A DNA stretch of 64,000 bases from Zygnema cylindricum (taxonomy: Eukaryota > Streptophyta > Zygnematophyceae > Zygnematales > Zygnemataceae), in contig JBBHKE010001215.1 of NCBI GenBank assembly GCA_037447655.1, positions 33,821 to 97,820 on the forward strand, written 5' to 3'. The notes beneath the pieces are model-generated. The model ran no database searches. It saw nothing but the letters and a program-made list of their open reading frames with translations, and was not told where the DNA came from. This document shows, one piece after another, positions 20,069 to 31,464 of this stretch (position 1 is the first letter of the stretch; each line of letters starts with the position of its first letter). Made by a program: the position numbers and the translations under genes.

Positions 20069-20980
20069 ACTAGCATCAGCACCACTAGCAATGGTTATAG
20101 GGAGTCAGACCGAACGGTTGGATTATGAAAATTGGAACTACAAGGACAAGGTGGCTAAGCTCTTAATTATCAAAATTGTAGTGAATGGCATTGCCATTCC
20201 CCTTATGCATGTTAGATCTTCCTCTTAGATTTGGGTATCCCTTGTTAACAAATATAAGAGTGGGTCATTGCTGCAGCAACAACTTGCAAAAAATAAGATT
20301 TCAGCTTATACTTACAAAGGAGGAAGTATGAGTGATTATTGCAATGACTTAGAAGCATTATTTGGAGAACTAAAGAGCGCAGGTAACTCATGGTTTGAGA
20401 GACAAAGAGGAAATACACTGATAATGAAACTACCTGAAAAATATGATAATATAATTAATCGGTTGCAGGATCTAGGTGATTGCAATTGGAATTGTGATGA
20501 TGCAGTGGGGATGATTTTATTGAAAGAGAGTACCATAAAACTTAGGAGAGGAAGTCCGAGTGTTTAAGCATTGGCTTCAGGATCTGATTGGCGAAAGCGT
20601 GATGAGGAAAAAGGAAAGGATCCTTATCGAAACTTTGGAGGAAAAAGACAAGGAGGTGGCAGATTTGATCGACAAGGGAGAGGAGCTCCTCGAGGTGGAC
20701 TATCTCACCTCTACAAGAAACCAAGACATCATACGGCAAATTGTGTCAAGTTTCCAAATCTCTGATTGAAAGATGGACAAGGTTCCTCAAGCGATGGAGG
20801 AAAGAAAAAGACTTTTCTGACTCAAGTTTATGACGAGGAAGAAGATGAAGTAACTGAACCGGAAGAGGAGCTTGAGGAGCTTCTATTTAAACTAGAAACC
20901 ATTGAGAAGCATGCAAACATTCTACGGAGACAATAGTGTGCCTTTGGAGGTAAGAGGGATCCACCTTAGGATGAGTGGAT
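20069..20980 (+). pseudogene. C7 gag, 5'-truncated
   Basis: The frame opens near 20085 with VIGSQTERLDYENWNYKDKV and hits a stop near 20226. From 20268 a capsid segment (AYTYKGGSMSDYCNDLEALFGEL, then NTLIMKLPEKYDNIINRLQD) runs to 20567. The zinc-knuckle region at about 20700-20745 reads LSHLYKKPRHHTANC, having lost two of the coordinating residues relative to CHYCKKLGHFIADC. LTR, primer site and N-terminus are missing on the left. This Gag differs from C6 in its N-terminal part, so C7 is a distinct subfamily. Confidence 0.8.
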
Positions 20981-22422
20981 CATAGACTGAAGGGCCTCAA
21001 TGCATATGATCAAGAATAAGAGGTGGTTTACTAAATTAAGAAAAATTCCAACAGTTGAGATAGAGTATGGAGATGGTAGAGTAGAAACCACAAGTCTTGT
21101 TAGATCGATTGATTTAAAATTTCTATTTGATGGAAAGGCTTCAACAGTAACACTCTCAGATGTTCTTTACATTCCACAACTTAGCAAGAATCTAGTCTCT
21201 ACAGCTGTTCAAGATGAAAAAGAGCTTGAAACAAGAACTAAAAAAGTAATCCTCATAACAAGCTTTGATAATGAGGTTTATTCCATAGCTGAAAAGGGTA
21301 GTCAAGGAATGTTCAGAATTGTACTTTCCAATAAAAGGGTGTTCTCTACTCGTGTAGAAGTGATATGATACTTTGGCAGAAGAGGTTGGGGCATGTGAAT
21401 CTAGAAAGATTAAAGAAAATGAAGAAAAATGGAATAGTGGATGGAATTGAGTTTGGAGATGATGAGGCCTTTGATGATTGTAGTGGATGTGCCCAAGGGA
21501 AGATTCATAGACTCCCGTTTCCAAAGGCATCCACATTTAGAAAAGAGAAAGTATTAGATCTAGTTAACAATGATGTTTGGGGACCAGCTAGGTATGGTTC
21601 ACATGGGGGGAAAAGATAGATGCGAACCATTACAGATGATTGGTCTAGATACACTAAGGTATATTTTCTTAGACATAAGTCAGAGGTACTAAGATGTTTC
21701 AAAGAATACTAAGTATGGAGTGAAAAATTACATGAAACCTTAATAAAAGAGTTAAGAAGTGATAATGGGAAAGAATACACCTTAAAGGAATTTGAAGAAT
21801 TTCTTAAAGAAAAAAGAATCCACCATGAGAAAACTGTTCCTTATAATCCGAAACAAAATAGAGTAGCAAAAAACAGTGAATAGAACTTTAGGAGATATGT
21901 CAAAAGTATGCCAACTGATAAAAGAATGGGATTGCAGTTTTGGGCTGAGTCTATGAACTATGCAAACTTCATCAAAAATAGAGTGCTATCTTCGGCAAAT
22001 AAGGAGGAAACTCCATATGAAAGGTGGACGGGAAGAAAACTAGATTTGTCTAGTTTGAGAGTGTTCGGAAGTTAGGTCTACTGTTTGGATTGCGATAAGA
22101 CTAAATAAAAGTTGGAGGGAAGAGGGAAAACAGGATATCTTGTAGGATATGATGAGAGCACAAGAGGATATCAATTGTATGAATTGAAAAAGAGAGATAT
22201 CATTTTGGTAAAACACATACTGGTGATGAATGAATTAAAGTCTATTGATCTGTTTAAATATAACAAAGAAGTCAAAATCAGATTTGAATCGGGTCAGTTT
22301 TCTGACTTTGACTTTGGAAATGAAGAGAATGAAGACAGGGAGAAGGAAAAATTTGGAGATATACGAAATAAGAAGGACGAAAAGACAACATCCGAAGAAA
22401 CGCCACAATACGAATTAGAAAC
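20981..22422 (+). pseudogene. C7 protease-integrase, interrupted by C8
   Basis: The protease site reads D-stop-RAS at about 20985-20999. After it, VEIYGDGRVE and LSKNLVSTAV lead to the zinc region WQKRLGHVNLERL...CSGCAQGK (21365-21619). The integrase core follows with LVNNDVWG, RSDNGKEY-like and NRVAK-like positions, all carrying substitutions, stops or shifts. The C-terminal linker (FKYNKEVKIRFES) is open until C8 interrupts it at 22422. The linker resumes at 27130 in register with the relatives. Confidence 0.88.
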
Positions 22423-23503
22423 TGTTGTTTTGAAAAGTTTGTTTTAGTGCGTACGCGATATTTATAACGCGACAAATCGTGCGTAATGGAATTTAATGTG
22501 GAGATTTGAATGGATTCACGGATTGGGGGAGCAAACGTACGGATAAAACTAAAGTGATGTAAGGGACTCGGTGAGTGGCGTGAATAAGCATTCAGAAATG
22601 GACAGGGAATCGCAAAGCGATCCGTTGTTAAATGAACGAATTGTTCAAATATACGCCACCGGTACTTCGTGATCTGATGTGAAATGAATGAAATGATGAA
22701 ATATACGCCGCCGGTACGGCGCAGGTGCGGTTATTTTGGATACAATCCGTACGGACAATGTAGTTCACGCAGTTGCGGATAATATGAATATGATCTGGAA
22801 CGGGACAACGCAATTGCAATTGGTATGAATGAAGTTGGCGGAGAAAAATTAATAACAAGATCTAAAGTAACTAATCAAGTTGAAGCCTAGTATGCGGATT
22901 TTGCGGAGGCGTCGGTGTAAATATTCTGTACAACAGAGGTTTGTATTTTTGCTTATAGTTTATTAGTGTAAATATTTTCATTTTGACATACCTCGAATTA
23001 TTCAGGTATACTCACATTAGTTTAGGTAGATGGTAGATACCGTACGGCTGCTATGCCTCCGTACATTCAGTAGTGAACTCTTTGAGTATAACTTGTAGGA
23101 CTTAGATTATTTTGAGTATCATAGTTAAGTTAATCAAAGATATGGCAAACTGTTTTTTTGCAACTTTGACCTGTTAGTGTGATCACTTTGGTTGTTATTT
23201 TGATGTGAAACGTTGTGGATATATTCTATGGTCTAGAAATTGTATGCGTTTGTAGTATCAGTCTTATCTTTTTTTTCTGTAGAATTCTATGAGGAGTCTA
23301 CCTCGTTAGTTTGGTAAGCTGTTATATGATTTTGGGAAACTGCAGGTCATATCTTTTGGATGTTTTTGTGGATTTGGCTATAACTTTGAGAAGTTACTCA
23401 GTTTAGGATATTTTGAAAACTGGTGCAGTTTGAGCTGTTTCTATTTAATGTGGAGTAATCTCTGTTGTCTGAAATAAAGCAGTTTAGGAGGTAGTCTGTG
23501 GTG
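22423..23503 (+). mobile_element. 5' LTR of C8, first part
   Basis: Begins TGTTGTTTTGAAAAG and aligns with the 3' LTR at 26038. S2 interrupts it at 23504, and its last 42 bp lie at 24686-24727. A hairpin-like CAAAGATATGGCAAACTG...CAACTTTG occurs near 23137-23170. It has no tRNA-like module and none of the tandem stem-loops of the other LTR type. Confidence 0.9.
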
Positions 23504-24680
23504 TGTTGAAAATTAAGTATTTTATAGGTCTAGAGATTGTAAAATAAAAGCCAAAACAATGACAGCTCGACTCTAACTCTTCACTCAATTCCCCACACTT
23601 GTCGTAATCACTAAAGACTTGAAGAGGAGTTAGATCCATGGCTGCGTAGGCTGTCAAAAGAGGACAGGAAGGAAAATCTCGATAGAGTTACCTAAAATAT
23701 ATGACGACCCGGAATTTGATCCGGGTACCAGCCGTCCGTCAAATTAGCCGGTAGCCTTAACCTGTAATTGTGGGACTAGTATTACGATATATAAGGTTTG
23801 ATAAATACATAAATTGTTACACGTAGATTAATTCGTTTAACGGAGAATAGATACTTAGTGTATAGATACAATTTTATGTAGTACGGAGTACGGTATGGGG
23901 ACGGAACGGATACCGCGCATTTGTTTCGATAGCGAAACAAATACCGCCTGTCAAATTTCAGCGGCTATGATTATAGCCGGTTTTGATCGGACGGCCGCGA
24001 TAGGCGCCGCGATCACGGAAGAGGTACTTTTGGCGTTTTACATCTTTCCCACGTCAGATGACACGTGGCGTGATAACATTGGATTACGGGAACTCTGGAG
24101 ATTACAGGAACAAATCCTTATTTAACACGTGTCAACATTCTGGCCATGTTGTACAATGGCCGTACATAAAGTACATCGGCACCTGTACTTTTCTGTATGA
24201 CACAGTAATTTGATTGGTGCCGTACTTCGGTAGATAGAGTTTTAGAGTGGGAATATGACTTAGAAAATTTTGGGTAGGTAGCTGCCTCTCCCAGAGAGCA
24301 CCTTGTATAAAGGGCAAACTTTGGCGAGCCATAACAATCATTTTACTTGACCATTTTCAATGATTCTTTTTGCTGCGGACTCAAGGGAGTCCAAGCTACA
24401 CAGAAATGTAGTCGGTTAGAGTTTTTTCCTACCAAGGTGGCTGCATTTCTAAAGGAAATTCAAAGTGTGTGATTGTGTCCAAAACTCATATTCTAACTCT
24501 GCATTCTGTGGTGGAACTGAACACACAGAAAGTCTTATTTAACATGGGTGAAGCTATAATGGGTTTGTGATTGTCAAGGGGTCAGTCATTTGGTTTTATA
24601 TCAACTTGGAGTCAACACTATCTAGGTAAGCTTCTTTTGGATCTGCGATTTCTGTGGGCAATAGAGCACAATGAGTTTCA
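23504..24680 (+). mobile_element. Solo LTR S2 inside C8 5' LTR
   Basis: The 1,177-bp LTR runs from TGTTGAAAATTAAG to GAGTTTCA. Flanks are TGGTG (23499-23503) and TGTTG (24681-24685), one mismatch from a 5-bp duplication; the intact C8 3' LTR shows a single GTGGTG at this place. It carries the antisense tRNA-like module (about 23705-23790), an ACACGTGGC G-box near 24061, a GTAC palindrome near 24150-24200, a TATA-like gtataa near 24305, and stem-loops at 24377-24392 and 24396-24411 (CTACACAGAAATGTAG). Confidence 0.93.
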
Positions 24681-24685
24681 TGTTG

Positions 24686-24727
24686 CTTCCGAGAGTAATC
24701 CATGGCTAAAATAGGCTATGGACAACA
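24686..24727 (+). mobile_element. 5' LTR of C8, last 42 bp with gag start
   Basis: CTTCCGAGAGTAATCC is followed by ATG at 24702 and the sequence for MAKIGYGQQ up to the LTR end GACAACA. The gag start codon thus lies inside the LTR, as in the other members of the clade. Confidence 0.88.
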
Positions 24728-24742
24728 GGTTATGGGCCCACA
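24728..24742 (+). promoter_or_regulatory. Half-tRNA primer-binding site of C8
   Basis: GGTTATGGGCCCACA, 14 of 15 matches to the clade consensus, directly after the LTR. Confidence 0.9.
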
Positions 24743-26025
24743 CTCATGATTAGATTTATAATTGACTGAAGTATATTCTTTAGATATAGAGAACACTGAA
24801 TTGAAAATAAAACTTAGAAAAAGGATAAGAGAAGATGATGAGATAGAAAATAGTGAGTTCACATAAAATGGGAATAAACATCAGAAGTGGAAAATACTGT
24901 TGATTTAAAATTTATTGAACTCAACGTAAAAAACGGTAAAAATTGTTAAGAAAATAAGGCTAAGGAAAGAGGTTTATGAGAGCAAGAAAGGTCATAAATT
25001 TGGAGGAATATGGAGAATAACAAAGAATACTAGGAAGAGGAAAGAGTAGCTAAATGAAAAGGGATAAGAATGAATAGATTGAGAATACAAACATTTAAAG
25101 GAAGTGGCAGATTTATGGAAAAATACCAAAAATTAGTTTGAAAAACCACACTTTATAAAGGTAATGGGAAGGCAAACCATGGAAAAACTACAAAGTCTAT
25201 GAACAGATCAGGTAGTCACAAGAAAACAAGAAAAAAGATATAGATTGCGGAAAAACAACTGGAGATAAAACATGTTACAATTTAGATTACACCGAAGAAC
25301 GCAACCACCAACGTTGAGAGGATGTGTGACGGGAAAATGGAGGGACGTGAGCCACTTTTCAGGAACCTTTGGGAGAATTTGGTGAGTAACTTAAGTAACA
25401 TATATCCAAGGAAGCGGAAGGCGTTGAAATATTTAATATGGGAGAAGGTGCAGCGATTGCTTAATGAAAGTGTGTAAGAGATATCTTTTCGACAAATTTG
25501 ACAACATGGCTAAGTGACGAATACGGGAGGAAATTCAAAGTTACTGGATGGGTGTTATAACATTAGTGAAAAGACAGTTTGGCATTTATGGCATAGGGGG
25601 AGCTGTTACAAGACGAATTTTGCAAGGGGGGAGTTTTCAACAAGGTGAAGGTTAGAAAATGGTAGGAGGCAGCAGGAGAAGTTGAGACGTCAGCAGATGC
25701 AATGGTGATGTGTTGTTTTTCTAAGTTTTTAAATGTTGAGTAGTGGAGGTTGTGAAAGAAAATCTTCGATCTCTAAATATTTTTTAAGTCCTTGCGTTTG
25801 TATGTACCTCCATTGGAGTAAAAAGATCTGCAGACAAGGTGGAGTACTAAGTCTAAAGCTTTAGGGGAGTGTTGAATTTGAAAGCTTTAGTTCTTAGTAG
25901 ATAAGGCTGTGAGGGGAAGTTGAGGGTAGAATAGAGCAGCTGCTAAGGCTGCGTTGTCAAACTAGCGCAGCATAACAACATATTAGTACACGTTGCAATT
26001 TGCATTCTGAGTGCACGAAACTAAA
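24743..26025 (+). other. C8 interior, no intact gene
   Basis: Gag opens with MAKIGYGQQVMGPHS and meets a stop at once, near 24750. The remaining A-rich, purine-rich sequence has only short frames in all phases. By position and composition it may be a decayed gag plus non-coding spacer like that of C17, but I could not align it with confidence. Confidence 0.55.
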
Positions 26026-26037
26026 TTTTCGGGGGAG
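26026..26037 (+). promoter_or_regulatory. Polypurine tract of C8
   Basis: TTTTCGGGGGAG directly precedes the 3' LTR. The same tract (CACGAAACTAAATTTTCGGG context) precedes the C17 3' LTR, tying the two elements to one family. Confidence 0.88.
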
Positions 26038-27129
26038 TGTTGTTTTGAAAAGTTTGTTTCGTGCGTACGCGACATTTCGTGCACTTGCGACAGTTCGTGC
26101 GTAATGGAATTTAATGTGGAGGTTTGAATGGAATCACGGATAACGGGAGTAAACATACGGATAAAACTAAATTGATGTAAGGGACTCGGTGAGTGGCGTA
26201 ACTACGCATTGAGAAATGGTCAGCAAATCGCGAAGCGATCCGATGTGAAATGAACAAATTGTTGAAATATAAGCCGCCGGTACAGCGTAGCTGCGATGCA
26301 AAAAAGACAACGTAGCTGCGGTTGTTTTGGATATGATCCGAACGGACAACGCTGTTAACGCAGCTGCGGATAATATGAATATGATCTGGTACGAGACAAC
26401 GCAATTGCGATTGGTATGAATGAAGTCGGCGGACAAAGATTAATAAGAAGATCTAAAGTAACTAACCAAGTTGACGCTTAGTATGCCGATTTTGCGGAGG
26501 CGTCGATGTAAATATTCCGTATAACAAAGGTTTGTCTTTTTGCTAATTAGTTTATTAATGTAGATTTGTTCATTTTGACATACCTCAAATTATTCGCGTA
26601 TACTCACAATAGTTTAGGCAGATGGTAGATACCGTACTGCTGGTATACCTCCCTACATTTAGTAGTGAACTCTCTGAGTATAACTTGTAGGACTTAGATT
26701 ATTATTAGTATCATAGTCAAGTTAATCAAAGACATGGCAACTTGTTTTTCTGCAACTTTGACCTATTAGTGTGATCACTCTAGTTGTTATTTTGATGTGA
26801 AACTTTGTGGATATATTCTATGGTTTAGAAATTGTATGCGTTTGTAGTTTCATTCTTTCTGTAGAAATCTATGAGGAGTCTACCTGGTTAGTTTGGGAAG
26901 CACTTATATGATATTGGGAAACTCTGCAGCTCATATCTTTTGGATGCCTTTGTGGATTTGGCTATAACTTTATGAAGTTACTCTGTTTGGGATATGTTGA
27001 ATACAGGTGCATTTTGAGCTGATTTTGTTTATTGTGGAGTAATCTGTGTTGTCTGAAACAAAGTTGTTTAGGAGGTAGTATGTGGTGCTTCCGAGAGTAA
27101 TCCATGGCTGAAATAGGCTATGGACAACA
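26038..27129 (+). mobile_element. 3' LTR of C8
   Basis: The 1,092-bp LTR runs from TGTTGTTTTG to GACAACA and keeps the LTR-internal ATG GCT GAA ATA GGC near its end. It contains GCAGCTGCG and GCAATTGCG palindromes (about 26283-26415) and an AATCGCGAAGCGATCC stem near 26225. Confidence 0.92.
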
Positions 27130-28900
27130 CAAACCGACGAGGAGCTTGATCAAACACTGGAATTGGAAGATGGGGGAGTTGAAAATCTTCTTAAACGAAA
27201 CCCAGGATGCCTTCTATACCAACGTAAAATTTTGAAGGAGGAAAAAGAAGTTGTAAACGACTTCAAGAAAGACAAGTAAATCACCAACTCCACAAAGATG
27301 TCTCACCCTGATAAACCTTAGACATACTTAGAGGCCATAAATACCCTTTAAAGCAGTCGGTGGATCACTGCCATCAATGAAGAAATGGCTTCAATCATGG
27401 AAGCCAATACATGGGAGTTGGTTGATTGTCCACTGAACCTAAAACCAATTAGATGTTAGTGGGTTTTTAAGCTTAAACTAAACCTTGATAATACCATTAA
27501 AAGATATTAAGCTAGGTTGGTTGATAAAGGTTATACTGAGAGAGAAAGAATAGACTATGAAAAAACCTTGGCACCGATAGTCAGATTTTCCTCTGTCAGA
27601 ATCCTCTTAAGTTTAGCCGCAGCTGAAGATATGGAAATACACCAAATGGATTTTAAAACCGCCTTCTAACACGGAGAGTTGGATGAAGAAATCTATGTGC
27701 GGCAACCAGAAGGATTCGTGGAAAGTGGAGAAGAAAGCAAGGTGTGCAAACAGATAAAATCACTTTATGGCCTTAAGCAAGCCCCGCGGCAATGGAACAT
27801 AAAATTGGAAGAATTTATGACAAGTTTGGGATACACTAGAATAAGTTCAGATTACTCCATAAATATATTCTAGGATGAAAATGGAGTGATATTTATTGCC
27901 ATTTATGTTGATGATTTGTTAGTCTTGAGCAAATCCTTAAATAAAATTAACAATCTGAAACAGGATTTGAAAAGTCGGTTTGACATGAAAGATCTCGGAG
28001 AAGCCAAATACATTTTAGGGATTCAAATGGAGAGGGATAGAGAGAATATAATTATAAGACTCACTCAGAAATAAGTTATTTGTAATATGCTAGAAAAGTT
28101 GCAGATGGAGAAAGCAAATGGGTGTACCACCCCCATGGATCTAAAGAAAGTATCGGAGGGGTGTGAAGAGGGAGGGATATTGATTTTGAATGATGAGATG
28201 GATGAGGAAGAAAAGAGGTTTATGGAAGGAAATCCTTATCGGCAAATTGTAGATAGTTTAATTTACTTTATGAATTGTACACGTTCGGACATAGCTTCGG
28301 CTATATGTGTTTTCAGTAGAAGTCTAAATGAACCTAAGAAAAGAGACTAGGAAGCAGCCAAAAGAGTGATAAGATATTTGGTGGGAACAAGGGAATTATG
28401 GTTGTATATAGGAAGGGAGCACACTGACATCACCACTTACAGTGATGCCGGTTATAGGGATATGCCTTTGAGAGGATGTTCAACTGGATATGTGTTGCAA
28501 ATTGGATTTGGTGCATGCTGTTGGGGTAGCAAACAACAGAAAGTAGTTGCTCAATCCACTATGGAGGTTGAATATATGGCTTAATGTGTTGCCACTAAAG
28601 AATTAATGTGGGTAAAATCTCTACTCGAAGAACATGGGTTCATGAAATCTGGAACTTAGAATGTCATTTGTGATAATCAAGTCGTTATCTCTATCGCAAC
28701 TAATCCAAAACATCATTTCAAAGCTAAACATATGGATATAAGACTAAGCTTTGTCAAAGAGAAGGTTGAGCATAAAATAATTAAACTGGTTCATAAAAGT
28801 GATAAAGAGATGATTGCAGACAGGATGACAAAACCAGTACCTTCTACTAAGTTAAAATTCTGCAATGAAAATTATGTAATTAAATTAAAAGTTCACCAAG
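27130..28900 (+). pseudogene. C7 linker, reverse transcriptase and RNase H
   Basis: Resumes the C7 linker, then RT: ITAINEEMASIMEANTWEL and, from 27679, the RT palm with IYVDDLLVLSK (27902-27934) and LGIQMERDRE. RNase H follows with ITTYSDAGYRD, MEVEYMA and CDNQ. In-frame stops occur near 27668, 27871, 28072, 28349 and 28582, most at Trp or Tyr codons of relatives, a pattern of point-mutation decay. The frame is otherwise well kept. Confidence 0.92.
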
Positions 28901-28912
28901 AATTAAGGGGAG
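28901..28912 (+). promoter_or_regulatory. Polypurine tract of C7
   Basis: AATTAAGGGGAG directly precedes the LTR start at 28913. Confidence 0.85.
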
Positions 28913-30111
28913 TGTTAAAAATAAGTAATTAATACTCACTTCTTAATTTAGACTCTAAGGTGAAGAGAGAAAGAGAGTCACCATGGATGCCGCCATAGTC
29001 AGAAAGAAAGAGGCAGACAGGCAGATAGATTGATAAATTACCAAAATGTTGCCCTTAACCAAATTTGAACCTGGGAGCAAAGTACTATGCAGAAAACGCC
29101 TTAACCATTATGGGGTTAACGAAACCAAAGAGACAGCAAAGATGCAAATACTAGTCTCTCTCAAAAAGATGGTTGTACGAACCAGGAATTGAACTTGGTA
29201 CCTACCGTCCGTCAAAGAGGCCAGTAGGCGTTAGCTTTATCCTATAGTCTAGAACTAATGCTGAACTATATAAGGTATGATAGATATTTAAATGCATACA
29301 CGCCAAAGATTCCATTTACATGCTAGAACAGAATCTTCATGTATAGAACCCATTGTACTTTATATATCGTTCGAAATGAATGATATAGATATTTATTTCA
29401 ACGGTCCGTATCAAAGTCGATCTAATCGGACGGCCGTGATAATCCTCGGTATCACGAAAACGACATTTGGCGGTTTTAAGACGCGGGCACTTCGGATGAC
29501 AAGTGGCAACATTGTAGGGGTTTGCGGAATCTTCAGAGCGCAAGAGAACAAGTTCAAATGTGACAGATGTCACCGATATAGACATGCCGTGCAAATGTTG
29601 TACAGAAAGTACTCAGGCACCTGTATTTTCATGTACGGTACAGTCGTATGATTGGCTCCGTACTTCAGTAGAAGGGGTTTTAGAGAGGGAATATGACTTA
29701 GCATTTTTTGGTAGGTAGCTGCCTCTCTCTTAGAGCACCCTTATATAAAAAGGCTAACTTTAAGGAGCCATAAGTAATGATTTAATTGACTATTTTCAGT
29801 GATTCTTTTTGTTGCGGACTTAGGGAAGTCTACGCTGCGTAAGGGTGTAGTAGATCAGAGTTTATATCTACGGGGGTGGTGGCATTTCAAATGGAAAATC
29901 AAAGTGGGAAATGTTATCCAAAACTTATATTCTAACTTTGCATTCCTAGGTGGAATTCAGAAAGTCTTATTTCACAAGGGTGAAGCTCTACTGGGATTTT
30001 GCCTGTCAGGGTGTTAGTCATTTGGGTTTTTATCAACTTGAAGTCGGCAATATCAACATAATCTTCTTTGGATTTACGAATTCTGTGGAAGAATGACCAC
30101 ATAGAGTTTTA
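28913..30111 (+). mobile_element. LTR shared by C7 (3' end) and C9 (5' end)
   Basis: The 1,199-bp LTR runs from TGTTAAAAATAAG to AGTTTTA. A polypurine tract precedes it, as for a 3' LTR, and a primer site plus gag follow, as for a 5' LTR. It therefore joins two elements head to tail. It has the antisense tRNA-like module (29180-29265), a GTAC palindrome near 29600-29645, TATA-like tatataaaa (29742-29750) and stem-loops at 29816-29830 and 29835-29850. Confidence 0.88.
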
Positions 30112-30126
30112 GGTCATAGGCCCACC
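30112..30126 (+). promoter_or_regulatory. Half-tRNA primer-binding site of C9
   Basis: GGTCATAGGCCCACC, 13 of 15 matches to the clade consensus, directly after the LTR. Confidence 0.82.
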
Positions 30127-30396
30127 ATCTAGGGTGCCTATGTTTGATGGAACCGACTTCACATACTAAGAATATATCATAGAGGGATTGCTTTTCGAAA
30201 AGCACTTATATTGAATTGTTTTGAAGACAAATGAGGTGTACGACACCGGGTTTTGGTGGAACTCATTATATATAATCACCAGGGGCTTCCCAGAAAACCA
30301 ACCAAAGTTTACATACAACGGATGGTGAAAAGAAAATCACTACCATAAAAGAGGGAAAATGGGAGAAGGGAAAAGGAACACCTATGGTTAGGGGAG
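30127..30396 (+). pseudogene. C9 gag N-terminus
   Basis: Translates as PPSRVPMFDGTDFTY, then stops and shifts. The DNA aligns with C3 at 11550-11830. It ends at target duplication GGGAG (30392-30396), where C10 inserted, and continues at 36876. Confidence 0.8.
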
Positions 30397-31451
30397 TGAA
30401 ATCTTGAGACCTTCATAAGTCCTCAGAGTGGACAGCTTCCAAGAAGCCTCTAAGATAACTTTGACCCCTTTGTGTTTCAGCAAAAACAAATGCCACCCTA
30501 GCAGACAATAACTCTCACAACCTTCACCTCTATGAAAGCAAGACTCCCCTGAGTCGATAGCAAAAAGAATCTCTGAATTTGCTCCCCTGAGCAGTAAGTT
30601 ATGGAGGGTCAAAGTCGACCTTTTGTACAGAAGCTCTCTGGGAGAGAGGGTCCTATCTCCTAATTTTTCTAAGTCCTATCTCTCTCACAGACTCTATCTA
30701 TTGATGTACGGAGCCAATCAAATTACAGTTCCGTACACAAAAGTACAGCTGCTGGTGTACTTTCTGTACAGACACAATACGACATGGCCTAAATGTCGAC
30801 ACGTGGTATATCTGGATTCGCTCCCTTAATCCTCGGAGATGCCGCGATCCAATGTCATTCCGCCACGTGTCATCCGATGTGGTGATGACCACAAACCGCC
30901 GAAATCCTCTTCCGCCATCTCGTTCTGAATTCCGGCCGTCCGATTAAATTCACATTTAATCCTAGCCGTTATAAATACATGCGCGGTATTCGTTTCATTA
31001 AAGAAATAAATGCGCGGTATTGGTTTCTTATCCGTACCGTAATCCGTTTTTTTACATTACTCAATTTATGTATCCTGTAAACAGTTACAGTTAAATGAAT
31101 TATCTTACCTGATAATGTTTAATAAAATATTAAACCGTATAGTACGTAACACTAGTTCTAGATTTAATGGTTAAAGCTACCGGCTACCGGCTGCCTGCCG
31201 TCTGGTAGGTACCAGGATCAAATCCTGTGGCCGACACTTATCTTTTAGTAAATAAACCCCTAACTAATATATATTTCTCGTAAACCTCTGGATATCCTAG
31301 GTAGCCATGGCTCTAGCTCCCTCTCCAATTTCTAAGTGACTACGACAAGTTTGAGAGTTGGAGAGAGAAGTTGGAGGTAGACTGCCTCGCCTTCTTTCTA
31401 TATTTCTATTTAGACCTAGAAAATACTTTAAATGGACCATTAATTTCTACA
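30397..31451 (-). mobile_element. 3' LTR of C10
   Basis: The 1,055-bp LTR runs from TGTAGAAATTAATGG to GATTTCA on the minus strand. Plus-strand positions: stem-loops at 30521-30538, 30542-30555 (GACTCCCCTGAGTC) and 30580-30593 (TGCTCCCCTGAGCA), a GTAC palindrome near 30733-30775, G-box gccacgtgtcatc near 30862, and the tRNA-like module at about 31155-31235. The element carries three tandem stem-loops rather than two. Confidence 0.93.
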
Positions 31452-31464
31452 CTCCCTTTATTTT
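31452..31464 (-). promoter_or_regulatory. Polypurine tract of C10
   Basis: The minus strand reads AAAATAAAGGGAG, abutting the 3' LTR start. Confidence 0.88.

Larger units (their letters stand above)
22423..27129 (+). mobile_element. C8, LTR element without pol, inserted in C7
   Basis: LTRs of the TGTTGTTTTGAAAAG family bound a 1.3-kb interior. The target duplication is GAAAC (22418-22422) versus CAAAC (27130-27134), one mismatch. C7 pol reads on across it. The interior (24728-26037) has a primer site and polypurine tract but no recognisable protease, integrase, RT or RNase H, so C8 could only have moved with proteins from another element. The 5' LTR is split by solo LTR S2. Confidence 0.9.
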
